From: UBA1163 sp049513055
GTDB lineage: Bacteria > Desulfobacterota > BSN033 > UBA1163
DNA length: 64,000 nt
Reading direction: 5' to 3'
NCBI GenBank assembly: GCA_049513055.1
Contig: JBEKWN010000011.1
Span: forward strand, 1 to 64,000
Of the stretch, positions 8,243 to 16,828 are shown one piece after another. Made by a program: the position numbers and the translations under genes. The notes below the pieces were generated by a model. It saw only the letters and a program-made list of their open reading frames with translations, was not told the origin of the DNA and made no database searches. Positions within the stretch are counted from its first letter, which is position 1; every line of letters begins with the position of its first letter.

Positions 8243-10000
8243 ATGACAGAAACAATCGGTTTAGACATTGGTTCTCATTCTATTAAGTTGGTCAGTCTTA
8301 AAATGACTTCCAAGGGGCCTTTCCTCACCTGCATGGGAATGAAGGAAATCCCTCCTGGGACAGATAAAGAGGACGTGGATAAACTTTCTCAAATCCTTAA
8401 TGCCCTCTTCAAAGAAGTTGGACTGAAAACCAAAAAGGTGAGGATGACTGTCTCAGGTTCGGGAGTTCAGATCAAGCGAATCTCGATTCCTTCCCTCCCC
8501 AAGGCTGAATTGAAAGAGGCTGTTCGTTGGGAAATTAAGGACCACCTCCCATTCCCTGTTGAAACAGCCCAAATTGATTTTCATATCTTGAATGAGTATG
8601 TGGAAGATAATGTCAAGAAGCTTGACCTGATTGTGGTGGCGTGTCCAAGAAACCTCATTGACAGAACTCTCTCCATTGCCGAGAGGGCTGGGCTTCAACC
8701 GATTCATCTTGATGTGGCCTCTTTTGCCCTCTGGAACACTTTGTCGGCCTGGGATCGGATTAAAAAAGAAGAAACTGTTGCTTTGATTGACATGGGAGCT
8801 GAAAAAACAGGAATTTACATTTTCAAAGATGGTATCTTGCAATTCAGTCGAGAGGTAACTCCTGGTGGAGCAGACATTACAAGAGCTCTTATGGAGGGAA
8901 TCGGGTCTGCGGGAGAAGCTCAACTCATCTATGAACGGTCTGAGAAAATAAAACAAGAGATTGGAATCCCATCGGAGCCTTCTCAGGAAGGGATGAGCGA
9001 TAAATCCGCGTCTTTATCGAAGTTATCTTTCCTCGTCAGACCTGTGTTGGAGAGACTGGCAGCAGAAATAGGACGCTCTCTGGACTATTATAGAAGCCAA
9101 TTTAATGAGGAACGAATTGACAGGATCCTTCTGACGGGAGGGGGCGCCAATTTAAAAAATATTGTCTCCTATCTTGCAAATGATCTTCGATTGCCTGTAG
9201 AACATTTTAACCCGTTAAAAAAGATTTTTTTTGATTCAAAGAAGATCGATGCTCAGCTCCTTGATCAGGTGGGTTCAGCCTTCACCATCGCGGTTGGATT
9301 GGGGTTCACAGAACCCAAACGAATCGAACTGCTACCTGCCGAAGAACCATTTTTATCTAAAGTCCAGATATGGAGGTTGTTTCCTGTCCTGGCTCCCCTG
9401 ATTGCACTCCTCATCTTTTTAGGAATTATCTGGGATATGAACGGGCAGGTGACCGCCATCCAGAAAGAACGGGATGTGAAGATGGCGAAAGTGGCAAGTG
9501 TTGATACGCTTCAGGCAAAACTGAAATGGTTAAAGGAAAAGGACCTCCAGATCAAGCAGAAGCTTTCTCAATTTCCGTCCCCCATGATCGTCTCTGTTCC
9601 CTATCGAGATATATTGAGAGAGTTCAATGACATTCTGCCAGATAATGTCACCTTGGCACTTCTTTCAGTTCAAAGCAAAGGGAAACCTTTGAAAAAGGGA
9701 GCTCCATCCTCAAGGCCCCAGGAAGGAGAATCTCAAAGGGACGAAGACAGGGAACTTTATATCACAGGCGTTGCTTTCGGCAACGATGTTCGGTGTCTCA
9801 CAGCATTGGCCCAGATCATTGAGCGTCTCGAGCGATCTCCCTTATTTAAAAATGTGAAACTGGTTTCAGCCGATGAGAACAAACTCTATACTCAGCCAGG
9901 AGCAGGATTTGAAATCGCCTGCGACATCAATCTTGATAATCCCCCCTCTCCCCCTGTTACTAAAGAAAGGTTGGAGGGATTAAGAAAGGAAAACCCATAA
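8243..10000 (+). CDS. pilM: PilM-PilN fusion, type IV pilus inner-membrane assembly protein
   Basis: A 585-residue protein. Residues 1-350 are the actin-like PilM ATPase (TIGLDIGSHSIKLV, ALIDMGAEKTGIYIF, ILLTGGGANLKNI). A transmembrane helix at about 380-400 (LAPLIALLIFLGIIW) and a periplasmic coiled and globular part to the end match PilN. In most species PilM and PilN are separate and bind through the PilN N-terminus; here they are one chain. The last 19 residues (PPSPPVTKERLEGL) translate a dispersed palindrome at about 9941-9985. A strong ribosome site (AAGGAG) precedes 8243. Operon neighbours are PilO, PilP and the secretin. Confidence 0.9.
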   Translation: MTETIGLDIGSHSIKLVSLKMTSKGPFLTCMGMKEIPPGTDKEDVDKLSQILNALFKEVGLKTKKVRMTVSGSGVQIKRISIPSLPKAELKEAVRWEIKDHLPFPVETAQIDFHILNEYVEDNVKKLDLIVVACPRNLIDRTLSIAERAGLQPIHLDVASFALWNTLSAWDRIKKEETVALIDMGAEKTGIYIFKDGILQFSREVTPGGADITRALMEGIGSAGEAQLIYERSEKIKQEIGIPSEPSQEGMSDKSASLSKLSFLVRPVLERLAAEIGRSLDYYRSQFNEERIDRILLTGGGANLKNIVSYLANDLRLPVEHFNPLKKIFFDSKKIDAQLLDQVGSAFTIAVGLGFTEPKRIELLPAEEPFLSKVQIWRLFPVLAPLIALLIFLGIIWDMNGQVTAIQKERDVKMAKVASVDTLQAKLKWLKEKDLQIKQKLSQFPSPMIVSVPYRDILREFNDILPDNVTLALLSVQSKGKPLKKGAPSSRPQEGESQRDEDRELYITGVAFGNDVRCLTALAQIIERLERSPLFKNVKLVSADENKLYTQPGAGFEIACDINLDNPPSPPVTKERLEGLRKENP

Positions 10001-10003
10001 ACC

Positions 10004-10570
10004 ATGGCGCTAAAAAGTAGAGAAAAGATATTGATTGTTTTGGCCATCATTGGCGGGGCTGTTTGGGCCTTCGATAGTTTTTATTACACCCCCCAGATTC
10101 ACCAAATGAAGAAGCTCAAGGCAGAGGTCATGGCAGCTGATCTAAGATTGGACGAATCCCTCCTAGTAGGGAAAGGAGTGGAAACGTTGGAGGCTGAGGT
10201 TCTCCGCCAGGAGGAAGAACTGAAGAGGTTAAGCGAGCGAACCCTGAGAGGCGAAGAATTCAGAACCTTCTTGAAGCATTTGGCCAGAGAGAGCGACTCC
10301 CTTCAGATGAAGGTGATTTCTCTGACTCCCCAGGAAGAAAAACTTCCTCCTCCTGAGGGGAAAAAGGAAACCCCTGCTTCCAAATATAGGAGGGTCTCTG
10401 TCCAGATGGTTCTCCATTCTACCTATCCTAAACTGGGAACTTATTTAAAGGGGATTGAGGAACTTCCATTTCTCATCCATGTGGACAGCATTCAGATAGA
10501 GAAGAACGAAGAGGTTCAACCCCTTTTAAAGGTCACCATGGGGTTAAGTATGTACATTACGTCGTTATAA
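10004..10570 (+). CDS. pilO: Type IV pilus alignment protein PilO
   Basis: A 188-residue bitopic protein with an N-terminal transmembrane helix at about residues 8-26 (ILIVLAIIGGAVWAFDSF), a coiled coil (about 35-80) and a ferredoxin-like periplasmic domain ending LKVTMGLSMYI. It starts 3 nt after pilM/N. PilO pairs with PilN to link the cytoplasmic PilM and the secretin. Size and layout are normal for the family. Confidence 0.87.
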   Translation: MALKSREKILIVLAIIGGAVWAFDSFYYTPQIHQMKKLKAEVMAADLRLDESLLVGKGVETLEAEVLRQEEELKRLSERTLRGEEFRTFLKHLARESDSLQMKVISLTPQEEKLPPPEGKKETPASKYRRVSVQMVLHSTYPKLGTYLKGIEELPFLIHVDSIQIEKNEEVQPLLKVTMGLSMYITSL

Positions 10571-10592
10571 GAATCTTGAAGGAGGAAATTTA

Positions 10593-11063
10593 ATGGGACG
10601 ATATCAAAAAATAATTTTGCCTATGACCTTCATCACCATTTTTATTTTAGCAGGAATCACCTTGATGGATCCGATCGCGGCGAACGGACAATCGAAAGGA
10701 AGAATAGTTCTGTCTCAAGAAAGCGGAAGGGATCCATTCCTCCTTCCTTCAGGAGTCCGTCTCCTCTCCAAGATGGATACGGCTTCTGGAGCAAAGGGGA
10801 TTCCTTCAAAAACAGAAGGCAACCCCAACGATATTCTTCCTTCCCCCCTGAAGGTTAAGACTATTTTAATCAGTGACCATGTTCGATTGGCATTAATCGA
10901 TCGCCATATTGTAAAAGTTGGAGACTCGATTCATGATGAAAAGGTTTTAGAAATTAAAACAGACCGAGTGATTTTAGGGAAAGGAGATCAAAAGAGGACC
11001 CTTCTTTTGTCTCAGAGTCCTGTTCTATTAACCGTCGAGGAAAGAAAAGGAGAAAAAAAATGA
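10593..11063 (+). CDS. pilP: Pilus assembly protein PilP-like
   Basis: A 156-residue periplasmic protein with an N-terminal hydrophobic segment (MTFITIFILAGITL). The GRDPFLLP motif typical of PilP/GspC-type proteins follows, then a small beta-rich domain (VRLALIDRHIVKVGDSIHDE). PilP normally bridges PilN/PilO to the PilQ secretin. An AAGGAGG ribosome site lies about 8 nt upstream of 10593. Its stop overlaps the start of the secretin gene by 4 nt, which implies translational coupling. There is no clear lipobox, unlike many PilP proteins. Confidence 0.83.
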   Translation: MGRYQKIILPMTFITIFILAGITLMDPIAANGQSKGRIVLSQESGRDPFLLPSGVRLLSKMDTASGAKGIPSKTEGNPNDILPSPLKVKTILISDHVRLALIDRHIVKVGDSIHDEKVLEIKTDRVILGKGDQKRTLLLSQSPVLLTVEERKGEKK

Positions 11064-12724
11064 AAATAAAAATCTTCTTCACCATTTTTCTTATTCTATT
11101 ATGGGTCATAGGGTGCGCCACTGCCCCGAGGAAGGAACGAGTGAAGTTACCTCCCCAGAAGACGGAGGACACCAGACCTCAGCCTCCGCCTGAAGAGAAA
11201 TTAAAGGAAATAGTGGTTCCCCAAATGGAGGAGGTGAAAAAGGTACCCGACAAACTCTTCTCCATCTACGCCAGGGATTCAAACATCCAGGATGTGCTTC
11301 TGGCCTTCTCAAAGGAGAGCGAACTCAATATTGTTATCGATCCTGAGCTGAATGGGAAGGTGACCGTTGATTTAAAACGGGTGACTTTGAAAGAGGCCCT
11401 GGATGTCATTCTTACTCCAATGGGTTGGACCTATCGAATCGATGGAAAATTTATCAAGATATCAAGACCCCAGATGGAAACCCGTCTCTTTACACTGAAT
11501 TATATCGCCACAAAACGGACAGGAAAAAGAGAGGTTTATGCCAGCACCAGTACAGGCGGAGGCTTACAGACCAGTGCCCTTCCAGGGCAGCAGACCGCTC
11601 TCAGTCCAGGGGGTGTCAGGACAGGATATACTGACCTCGTCAGTGTTGATGAAGTAGACTTTTGGAAGGAAATTCAAAAGGGATTAGAGGCTCTCATTTT
11701 TGGATCCGTCGAGGAGAAGGAAACTCCTTCTGAGAAAGAAAAAGCGGCCTGGACAAAAGTGGATGAGAAAGGGAAAAAATTGGTGATCAATAAATCCACG
11801 GGTGTGATTCTTGTCACTGATTACCCTGTCCATCTGAATAAGGTTGCCTTCTACCTTGAGACCGTTGAGGGAAGTTCCCAGAGACAGGTTAGCATCCAGG
11901 TAAAGATCATGGAGGTGATCCTCTCCGATAACCACCAAGAAGGGATTAACTGGCAGGTGATCGAAGGGCTTCCTCGCTCCGTCAACTTATCATGGGGGCT
12001 GACCGACAAAACAGGAAAAACCGGATTCCCTGGAGGGTCCACCACTACTTCCACCGTGACTGCCTTGGGGACAGCTACCGCAGGGACGGTTCCGACCCCG
12101 GGAATTTTCAAAATCGCACCTTATTCGGGCATTTTTTCGCTGGGTGCCGCAGGAACAGAGGTGGCCCTTTCAGATATCATGCAGGCAATCCAACAACAAG
12201 GGGATGTAAAGATTCTCTCCAGTCCAACCATCTCCACCCTCAATAATCAAAAGGCAGTTATCCGGGTCGGGAGTCAGGATGTCTTCTTCATCACCGGTGC
12301 GATTGCCACACAGTACACGGTATCCCAGATTATCCAGCCCATGACCATCGATATTGGGATCATCTTGGATGTGACTCCCCAAATCGCTGAAGATGGCACC
12401 ATTATCATGAATATTCATCCCAGTATCACCGATAAGACAGGGGAGAAAACGACTCCAGATGGAAAGTCGACTTTTCCTCTTCTGAGCGTGAGGGAGACGG
12501 ATACTACAGTGAGGGTCAGAGACGGCCAGACGATCATCATCGCTGGTCTGATGCAGGAGAGGATTGAGGAGAATTATACCGGTGTCCCTGTTCTGCAATC
12601 AGTTCCCCTGATGGGCAATATTTTCCGATACAAGACCGAAACGAAAAGAAATTCAGAACTGGTGATCATGATCACCCCTACCCTTCAAGTGGGTAAAAAG
12701 GTGGAGGACTTTACAAATAAATAA
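11060..12724 (+). CDS. pilQ: Outer-membrane secretin lipoprotein (PilQ/MshL)
   Basis: A 554-residue secretin. The signal peptide ends in the lipobox VIGC with Cys19 as lipidation site, which favours the MshL/GspD-type lipoprotein secretins. A short STN/N0-like domain (about residues 80-135, NIVIDPELNGKVTVDLKRVTL) precedes N-domains and a C-terminal secretin barrel (about 270-550) with GDVKILSSPTISTLNNQKA and the family signature VPLMGNIFRYK. It forms the outer-membrane channel for the pilus. The Gly/Thr-rich insert at residues 155-195 may be a flexible loop. It is part of a tight operon with pilMOP. Confidence 0.93.
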   Translation: MKIKIFFTIFLILLWVIGCATAPRKERVKLPPQKTEDTRPQPPPEEKLKEIVVPQMEEVKKVPDKLFSIYARDSNIQDVLLAFSKESELNIVIDPELNGKVTVDLKRVTLKEALDVILTPMGWTYRIDGKFIKISRPQMETRLFTLNYIATKRTGKREVYASTSTGGGLQTSALPGQQTALSPGGVRTGYTDLVSVDEVDFWKEIQKGLEALIFGSVEEKETPSEKEKAAWTKVDEKGKKLVINKSTGVILVTDYPVHLNKVAFYLETVEGSSQRQVSIQVKIMEVILSDNHQEGINWQVIEGLPRSVNLSWGLTDKTGKTGFPGGSTTTSTVTALGTATAGTVPTPGIFKIAPYSGIFSLGAAGTEVALSDIMQAIQQQGDVKILSSPTISTLNNQKAVIRVGSQDVFFITGAIATQYTVSQIIQPMTIDIGIILDVTPQIAEDGTIIMNIHPSITDKTGEKTTPDGKSTFPLLSVRETDTTVRVRDGQTIIIAGLMQERIEENYTGVPVLQSVPLMGNIFRYKTETKRNSELVIMITPTLQVGKKVEDFTNK

Positions 12725-12774
12725 TTTTCATGGTCGGATCGCTTTGAGCCCTGAACATTGAGAGAGAGGAAACC

Positions 12775-13887
12775 ATGTATCGAGAATATTATGGCCTAAG
12801 AGAAAAACCCTTTGTCTTAACCCCTGACCCCCAATTTCTCTATCTGAGTGACAGCCACCGGACGGCAATCGATTCTCTCTACTACGGAATCGAACAGAGG
12901 GAAGGATTTATCGTCATTACCGGAGATATCGGAACCGGGAAGACGACCATCTGCCGAGCTTTTTTAGAGAAATTGAATAAAAATGTGAAGACAGCGGTCA
13001 TCTTCAATTCTTTCCTCACCGAAGAAGAATTGTTAGAATCGATCCTTCTCGATTTCGGATTTACCTCAAAGGGAAGAACGAAGAAAGAGCGGATCGACGC
13101 CTTAAACAAATTACTCATTTACTTATTGTCTCACAGAAAGAATGCCGTTTTGATCATCGATGAGGCCCAGAATTTATCCATCCCTGTTCTGGAACAGATT
13201 CGCATGCTCTCCAATTTAGAGACGGAAAAGGAGAAACTGCTTCAGATCATATTGCTTGGTCAATTAGAACTGGACCAAAAACTCCAATCCCCGGAATTGA
13301 AACAGTTAAGTCAACGAGTTGCCATTCGCCATCGCCTCCTGCCACTCACTCGAATGGAAACAGAGTCATATATCTACCAACGTCTCATGGTAGCAGGTTC
13401 CCAGGGAAGCATTACCTTTTCAAAATCTGCTCTCAACGAAATTCATAAATTTTCGAAAGGGACTCCCAGACTGATCAATCTCCTCTGTGACCGGGCCTTA
13501 TTGGGCGGTTTCGTCGAACAAACCTACCATATCGACAAGGGAATCCTCAAGAAGGCAAAGGATAGTCTCTTGGGAGAGGAGGAGAGTCCAAAACCATTTT
13601 ATTCCTTCTCTCTAACAAAGAACTTACCTTCATTTCGCATTGTTCTCTTGAGCATCTTTGTCTTCTTATTGGCTGGTATGCTTCTAACAAACCAGGGCTA
13701 TTTCGCTTCGTTTCAAAACGTGAAAAACTTTATTTGGGGAAGAATTCAAGACATCTATTTTCAGATTTCCGGTACCACTCCTCTCTCTGCCTCGACCCTC
13801 CCATTGGATGAGGAACGGATCCAGGATTCTGCAAAAAATGAACCCGTAAAGGATTCAGAAAGGGCTTCCCAGGAGGTTTCAAAATGA
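12775..13887 (+). CDS. mshM: ExeA/MshM-type AAA ATPase
   Basis: A 370-residue AAA protein of the ExeA/MshM group. It begins YREYYGLREKPF, a family signature. Walker A is at residues 50-58 (GDIGTGKTT) and Walker B near 124-130 (AVLIIDE). The sensor and lid regions continue to about 270, with a transmembrane helix near 285-305. ExeA proteins help place or open the secretin at the cell wall; MshM is the MSHA pilus homologue. The stop overlaps the next start as ATGA, so translation is coupled to the TPR protein. Confidence 0.88.
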   Translation: MYREYYGLREKPFVLTPDPQFLYLSDSHRTAIDSLYYGIEQREGFIVITGDIGTGKTTICRAFLEKLNKNVKTAVIFNSFLTEEELLESILLDFGFTSKGRTKKERIDALNKLLIYLLSHRKNAVLIIDEAQNLSIPVLEQIRMLSNLETEKEKLLQIILLGQLELDQKLQSPELKQLSQRVAIRHRLLPLTRMETESYIYQRLMVAGSQGSITFSKSALNEIHKFSKGTPRLINLLCDRALLGGFVEQTYHIDKGILKKAKDSLLGEEESPKPFYSFSLTKNLPSFRIVLLSIFVFLLAGMLLTNQGYFASFQNVKNFIWGRIQDIYFQISGTTPLSASTLPLDEERIQDSAKNEPVKDSERASQEVSK

Positions 13888-15011
13888 GCCTGATCATCGA
13901 TGCCCTCAAAAAGGCACAACAGCTTCGATTGAAAGGATCTGAAGGGTCTCCCATCTTAAAGTATCCACACCCAAATAAGAAGAGGGGAAGTGGTTCCAAA
14001 AAACAATGGATCCTTATTGGTGCTGGTCTCATCAGCCTCTGCATCATTCTATCGATTCTTTTAAGACCTGCTTCTTCACCCTTAGCCACCCAAACCAATC
14101 GAGCCATGGTTCCCATGGAGAGGAAACCTTCCATGCCTGTGGCAGAGAAAATATCTCAAGAACCTCCGAAGGAAGTGGTGAGTTTAGCGAAGGATCAGCC
14201 AACCCTTCCCCAAGGAGAAAAAGTATCACCTGAAACCAAACCATCTTTCAATGAAAAGAGACGAGAATCATTGATCAAACAGGGGAATGAAGAAGAGAAA
14301 GTAAAACCCTCAAAAAATATTGTGGCCCAAAAGGGTTTACCTCCTCTTCCCCCAGCGACTCAGAAAGAAGAGGTATCTTCCAAGTCTATCGAAGTAGAAC
14401 AGGAAGGTGAAAAGGATCGCACATTGACTTCAGATGTCCTCAACCATTTCAATTCGGGGGTTACATTCTATAATCAGAAAGAATTTTCAAAAGCAATTGA
14501 GGCCTACCAGAAGGTCATTGAGCTGGATCCGACTTATGTCGAGGCCTATAACAATATGGGAATTATCTATCAAATGTTGGGGAATGCGGACAGGGCCTTT
14601 GGAGCCTATCAGAAGGCAACCGAAATCAACCCAAGGTATGAGAAAGGGTATAACAATCTCGGAATCCTCCTTCTACTTAAAGGCCGTTATGAAGAAGCGC
14701 TGGAGGCTTTCGAAAAAGCCCTGGCTATCAATTCCAATAACATTGAAAGTCATATCAACCTCGGGATCCTTTATAAGAAAAAAGGCCAGTGGGAGAAGGC
14801 GATCGAATCTTATCAGAAAGCTCTTGCCATCGATCCGCTTCACAAAGAAACTCATTACAATATTGCACTGCTTTATGAACAATTGGAAAATTTGGAATTG
14901 GCGATCAGCCATTATCAGCAATTTATCCAGCTATCCTCAAAATCCCATCCAGAATTGGTCTTGAGGGTGCAAAGGCATTTAAATGAACTGATGAAAACAA
15001 AAAATAAGTAG
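13884..15011 (+). CDS. TPR protein of the pilus operon (MshN-like)
   Basis: A 375-residue bitopic protein. The short cytoplasmic N-terminus MSLIIDALKKAQ is shared with GspB/MshN-type proteins. A transmembrane helix follows (about 36-56), then a Pro/Glu/Lys-rich linker (60-180). At least four consecutive tetratricopeptide repeats (about 185-345) contain YVEAYNNMGIIYQMLGN and IESHINLGILYKKKGQ. It overlaps the AAA ATPase gene by 4 nt. In GspAB-like pairs such a protein works with the ATPase in secretin assembly, so the two probably act together here. Confidence 0.85.
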   Translation: MSLIIDALKKAQQLRLKGSEGSPILKYPHPNKKRGSGSKKQWILIGAGLISLCIILSILLRPASSPLATQTNRAMVPMERKPSMPVAEKISQEPPKEVVSLAKDQPTLPQGEKVSPETKPSFNEKRRESLIKQGNEEEKVKPSKNIVAQKGLPPLPPATQKEEVSSKSIEVEQEGEKDRTLTSDVLNHFNSGVTFYNQKEFSKAIEAYQKVIELDPTYVEAYNNMGIIYQMLGNADRAFGAYQKATEINPRYEKGYNNLGILLLLKGRYEEALEAFEKALAINSNNIESHINLGILYKKKGQWEKAIESYQKALAIDPLHKETHYNIALLYEQLENLELAISHYQQFIQLSSKSHPELVLRVQRHLNELMKTKNK

Positions 15012-15057
15012 CCCCCTCATTGACTGGGGGCGAAAAGAATTACGTCGGCAATAAATG
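15008..15057 (+). other. Small hairpins between TPR gene and pilB
   Basis: A CCCCC/GGGGG hairpin around 15012-15031 and a CGGCA/TGCCG hairpin around 15045-15060 lie in the 90-nt gap before pilB. Neither is followed by a T run, so they may be processing or stability elements rather than terminators. Confidence 0.35.
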
Positions 15058-15100
15058 CCGCCGCTACCATGTCTATTGGTAATTGGTGTTTGGAGGTCAT

Positions 15101-16828
15101 ATGGTTGAGGAGAAAAAAAGTTTTGGCGATTTTCTGGTCGGATTGGGGATCATTACCACCGATCAATTTAAGAAAGCCTCCCAAGAACAGAAACAGAGAG
15201 GGGAGCGTTTGGAACAGGCTATCGTCCGACTGGGTTACGCCAAGGAAGAACTGATCCTTCAATGCTTGGCCGATTACTTTAATCTCCCATTTGTCGATCT
15301 GGACACCTATCTGATTGATGAGAAGGTCGTAAAAACCGTTCCGGAAGAAATGGCGCGGCGTCACACATTAATCCCTCTTTTTAAAATTGGAAACGCCTTG
15401 ACGGTCGCCATGACCAATCCCCTCAATCTCCTTGCATTGGATGAGGTGAGGAACAAGGTGAAGACCGATGTGGAGATAGCCATCAGTACCGAAAAGAAGA
15501 TTAAAAAGGCCATCGAGCAACATTATGGAGCCACAGCTTCAGCACTTGAAAACACTCTCCAGCGATTTATGAAAGGGAATATAGCGGGAACGCTCCAGGA
15601 ACATTCAGACTATCAAAAGACCTATGACCTTGCCGTGAAAGACCTTCCCCCTGGCCCTATGGAAGATGCCACGGCTGCCCGGATGCTCGATTTGGTCATG
15701 ATTCAAGCCATCCGAGATCGTGCCAGTGATATCCACTTCGAACCTGATGAAAAGGCTTTGGGGGTTCGATTCCGAATTGATGGGTTTTTATATGAATCCC
15801 TCACCCTTCCCAAGCAAATTCATCCTGCCCTCACCTCAAGAGTTAAGATCTTGGCTGAGATGGATATTGCGGAAAGCAGACTTCCCCAAGATGGAAACTT
15901 CAATGTCAAACTGGAGAAACGGGGCTTTGAAATCAGGGTTTCTACTTTTCCCACAATCTATGGTGAAAATGTGGTCCTTCGAATTCTTGACCAGACCAGT
16001 CCCCTTTTCAAGTTAGATAGCTTAGGATTTTCTGAAGAAGTATTAAACCATTTCAAACAATTGGTCCGAAAATCGAGTGGGATCATCCTGGTCACGGGTC
16101 CCACAGGAAGTGGAAAAACAACCACTCTCTATGCCCTTTTAAATATGATTAATTCGAAGGAGAAAAACATTATCACCATTGAAGATCCTGTGGAGTATCG
16201 GTTGGCTTTTATCAGACAGACACAGATCAACCCCAAAGCAGGAATTAACTTTGCTACAGGGTTGAGGTCTATTCTCCGACAGGACCCTGACATCATCATG
16301 ATCGGAGAGATCAGGGATTTGGAGACCTCAGAAATTGCCATGCAGTCATCCCTGACAGGCCACCTGGTATTAAGTACTTTACATACGAACGATGCCCCAG
16401 AGGCTATTTCCAGACTAATGGATATCGGTGTAGAATCCTACCTCATCTCTTCCTCTGTCATTGGGGTCCTGGCCCAACGACTTGTTCGAACCATCTGTAC
16501 GGATTGTAAAGTCCCTTATCAGGCTGACCCAAAGGTCATGGGTGATCTCGGTGAGGATGTTTCGAATCCAAAAGAATCCTTAACACTCTATCGGGGAAAA
16601 GGTTGTAAAAATTGTAAACAGTCGGGATACAGGGGAAGGACGGGAATCTTCGAACTTCTTTTAGTCAATGAGGAAATTAAAAAACTCATTTCTGAAAGGG
16701 CTTCAACCCAGGTGATTCGTGAGGTAGCGAAGAAAACAGCAGGGATGGTCTCCTTGAGAGTGGATGGGCTGAGAAAGGTTCTGAAAGGAATCACTACACT
16801 CGATGAGGTGGATCGAGTGGCTTACTAA
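15101..16828 (+). CDS. pilB: Type IV pilus assembly ATPase (PilB/MshE/GspE)
   Basis: A 575-residue hexameric ATPase that powers pilus extension. The N-terminal MshEN-type domain occupies about 1-150. Later come Walker A GPTGSGKTTT near residue 332, an Asp box, a Walker B region (QDPDIIMIGEIRD) and a His box (TGHLVLSTLHTND). A tetracysteine zinc motif (CTDC near 466, CKNC near 502) ends the domain. Many MshE-type N-domains bind c-di-GMP; the N-domain here is of that general type, but I cannot confirm the binding motif. The ATG at 15101 has a GGAGG site upstream; a GTG at 15083 is less likely. Its end overlaps the convergent 16825 gene. Confidence 0.93.
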   Translation: MVEEKKSFGDFLVGLGIITTDQFKKASQEQKQRGERLEQAIVRLGYAKEELILQCLADYFNLPFVDLDTYLIDEKVVKTVPEEMARRHTLIPLFKIGNALTVAMTNPLNLLALDEVRNKVKTDVEIAISTEKKIKKAIEQHYGATASALENTLQRFMKGNIAGTLQEHSDYQKTYDLAVKDLPPGPMEDATAARMLDLVMIQAIRDRASDIHFEPDEKALGVRFRIDGFLYESLTLPKQIHPALTSRVKILAEMDIAESRLPQDGNFNVKLEKRGFEIRVSTFPTIYGENVVLRILDQTSPLFKLDSLGFSEEVLNHFKQLVRKSSGIILVTGPTGSGKTTTLYALLNMINSKEKNIITIEDPVEYRLAFIRQTQINPKAGINFATGLRSILRQDPDIIMIGEIRDLETSEIAMQSSLTGHLVLSTLHTNDAPEAISRLMDIGVESYLISSSVIGVLAQRLVRTICTDCKVPYQADPKVMGDLGEDVSNPKESLTLYRGKGCKNCKQSGYRGRTGIFELLLVNEEIKKLISERASTQVIREVAKKTAGMVSLRVDGLRKVLKGITTLDEVDRVAY